Shown piece after piece: positions 4,835 to 5,535 of a stretch of 5,535 bases of DNA. The position numbers were made by a program, and so were the translations under genes. Within the stretch, counting starts at the first letter, position 1; the number at the start of each line of letters is the position of its first letter. The notes beneath the pieces are model-generated. The model saw only the letters and a list, made by a program, of their open reading frames with translations, had not been told where the DNA came from and did no database searches. Source of the DNA: Cloacimonetes bacterium TCS60 (lineage in GTDB: Bacteria > Cloacimonadota > Cloacimonadia > JGIOTU-2); NCBI GenBank assembly GCA_001577135.1, contig LSCK01000042.1:1-5535 (forward strand). Reading direction: 5' to 3'.

Positions 4835-5535
4835 ATGAAAAAAATCTATATAAGGTTATTTGTTTGCTTCTTTATTTTATTGTTTACTAATCAGTTGTTG
4901 ATTGGCGGTAATACGGGAAAGATTAAGGGGCAAATTTTAGATAAGAAAAATGATGAGGGATTGACAGGAGTTAATGTTGTGATCATCAATACTGATTATG
5001 GAGCTGCAACCGATAATGATGGTTATTATTTTATAAATAATATTCCACCCGGCACCTATACATTAAAATTGATGATGATTGGTTATAAATCTGTTCAAAT
5101 TGAAAATGTTATAGTTCATACAGATCTATCAACGGAATTAAATTATTTGATGGAATCTCAAGTTCTTAAAGGTGAAACAGTTACAGTAACAGCCGATAGA
5201 TTCGTAGTTAAAAAAGATGTAACAAATAAACTTTCTATTGTTTCGGGTGATGATATATCTGAAAAGATACCTGTTTCGTCTATAAATGATGTATTAGCAA
5301 CTCAAGCTGGTTTTGTTGAAGATAAAGGTGGAGGTTTACATCTTCGTGGTGGTCGAGATGATGAAGTAGCTTATTATATTGACGGTGTTTTAGTTGAAGA
5401 CCCGATCGGAGGTGGTTTAGGGACAGGAATTGATATAAATGCAATTAGTGAATTGTCGGTAATGACCGGTGGTTTTAATGCTGAATATGGCGATGCAATG
5501 AGCGGAATTATAAATGTTACTACCAAAGATGGGGG
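4835..5535 (+). CDS. TonB-dependent outer-membrane receptor, 3' partial
   Basis: Translation from the ATG at 4835 stays open to the window end, giving 233 codons of a protein that normally runs to 700-1000 residues. A signal peptide (MKKIYIRLFVCFFILL..., about 1-25) precedes a carboxypeptidase-regulatory-like beta-sandwich (about 28-108), with GQILDKKNDEGLTGVNV, then TDNDGYYFINNIPPGTYTL and MIGYKSV. ETVTVTA (114-120) resembles a TonB box. The plug domain follows (about 130-230) with LHLRGGRDDEVAYYIDG and GGFNAEYGDAMSGIINV. These fit outer-membrane receptors of the FCB group that take up large or complexed substrates using TonB energy. The substrate cannot be inferred: the barrel and any SusD-like partner are outside the window. 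The adjacent T9SS cargo may act at the surface with it, but a separating hairpin weakens the operon idea. Confidence 0.93.
   Translation, partial: MKKIYIRLFVCFFILLFTNQLLIGGNTGKIKGQILDKKNDEGLTGVNVVIINTDYGAATDNDGYYFINNIPPGTYTLKLMMIGYKSVQIENVIVHTDLSTELNYLMESQVLKGETVTVTADRFVVKKDVTNKLSIVSGDDISEKIPVSSINDVLATQAGFVEDKGGGLHLRGGRDDEVAYYIDGVLVEDPIGGGLGTGIDINAISELSVMTGGFNAEYGDAMSGIINVTTKDG

Noticed and set aside
1..5535. CRISPR array, tRNA, rRNA, transposase or toxin-antitoxin system
   Set aside because: No regularly spaced repeats, cloverleaf, rRNA-like stretch, transposase or toxin-antitoxin gene pair was seen on either strand.

Overview
The window suggests an AT-rich, Gram-negative bacterium of the Bacteroidota/FCB (Fibrobacterota-Chlorobiota-Bacteroidota) type. 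It carries a secreted protein with a C-terminal type IX secretion (T9SS) sorting domain of the 'NYPNPFNP' kind, a TonB-dependent receptor with an N-terminal carboxypeptidase-regulatory-like domain, and an ApbE-DUF4266-DUF3570 cluster that I know mainly from Bacteroidota and some other Gram-negatives. I cannot name a genus. All genes that I can support lie on the + strand.

Left part (1-2622): a tightly packed operon. It starts with the 3' portion of an ApbE-type FAD:protein FMN transferase that is open at the window edge. A 73-residue DUF4266 lipoprotein follows with a 17-bp overlap. A 496-residue DUF3570 outer-membrane beta-barrel candidate follows after a 5-bp gap. Together they look like an envelope redox or flavinylation-linked module of unproven function. 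The barrel gene contains a near-identical 42-bp tandem repeat that encodes an Asp-rich segment.

Middle (2623-3165): sixteen bases after the barrel gene's stop lies an imperfect 22-bp-arm palindrome bounded by TAAC and GTTATG. It has the architecture of an integron attC recombination site. It is followed by a small membrane protein of 78 codons (2747-2983), so the arrangement resembles a gene-cassette junction. Next come a T9A8 tract, a TTGACA-17-TAGATT promoter candidate, a possible 27-codon leader peptide and an AT-rich hairpin.

Right part (3166-5535): a 525-residue secreted protein with Asp-box (BNR-like) repeats and a T9SS sorting tail, a strong GC-rich hairpin, and the 5' portion of a TonB-dependent receptor running off the window. 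Both genes have strong Shine-Dalgarno sequences, unlike the 78-codon gene and the DUF3570 gene. The style of expression signals therefore changes near 2984-3010, which could mark a horizontal-transfer boundary, cassette insertion or an assembly join.

The most interesting features are the attC-like element with its small cassette-like gene, and the ApbE-linked barrel carrying an SGAS motif next to an expanding acidic repeat.
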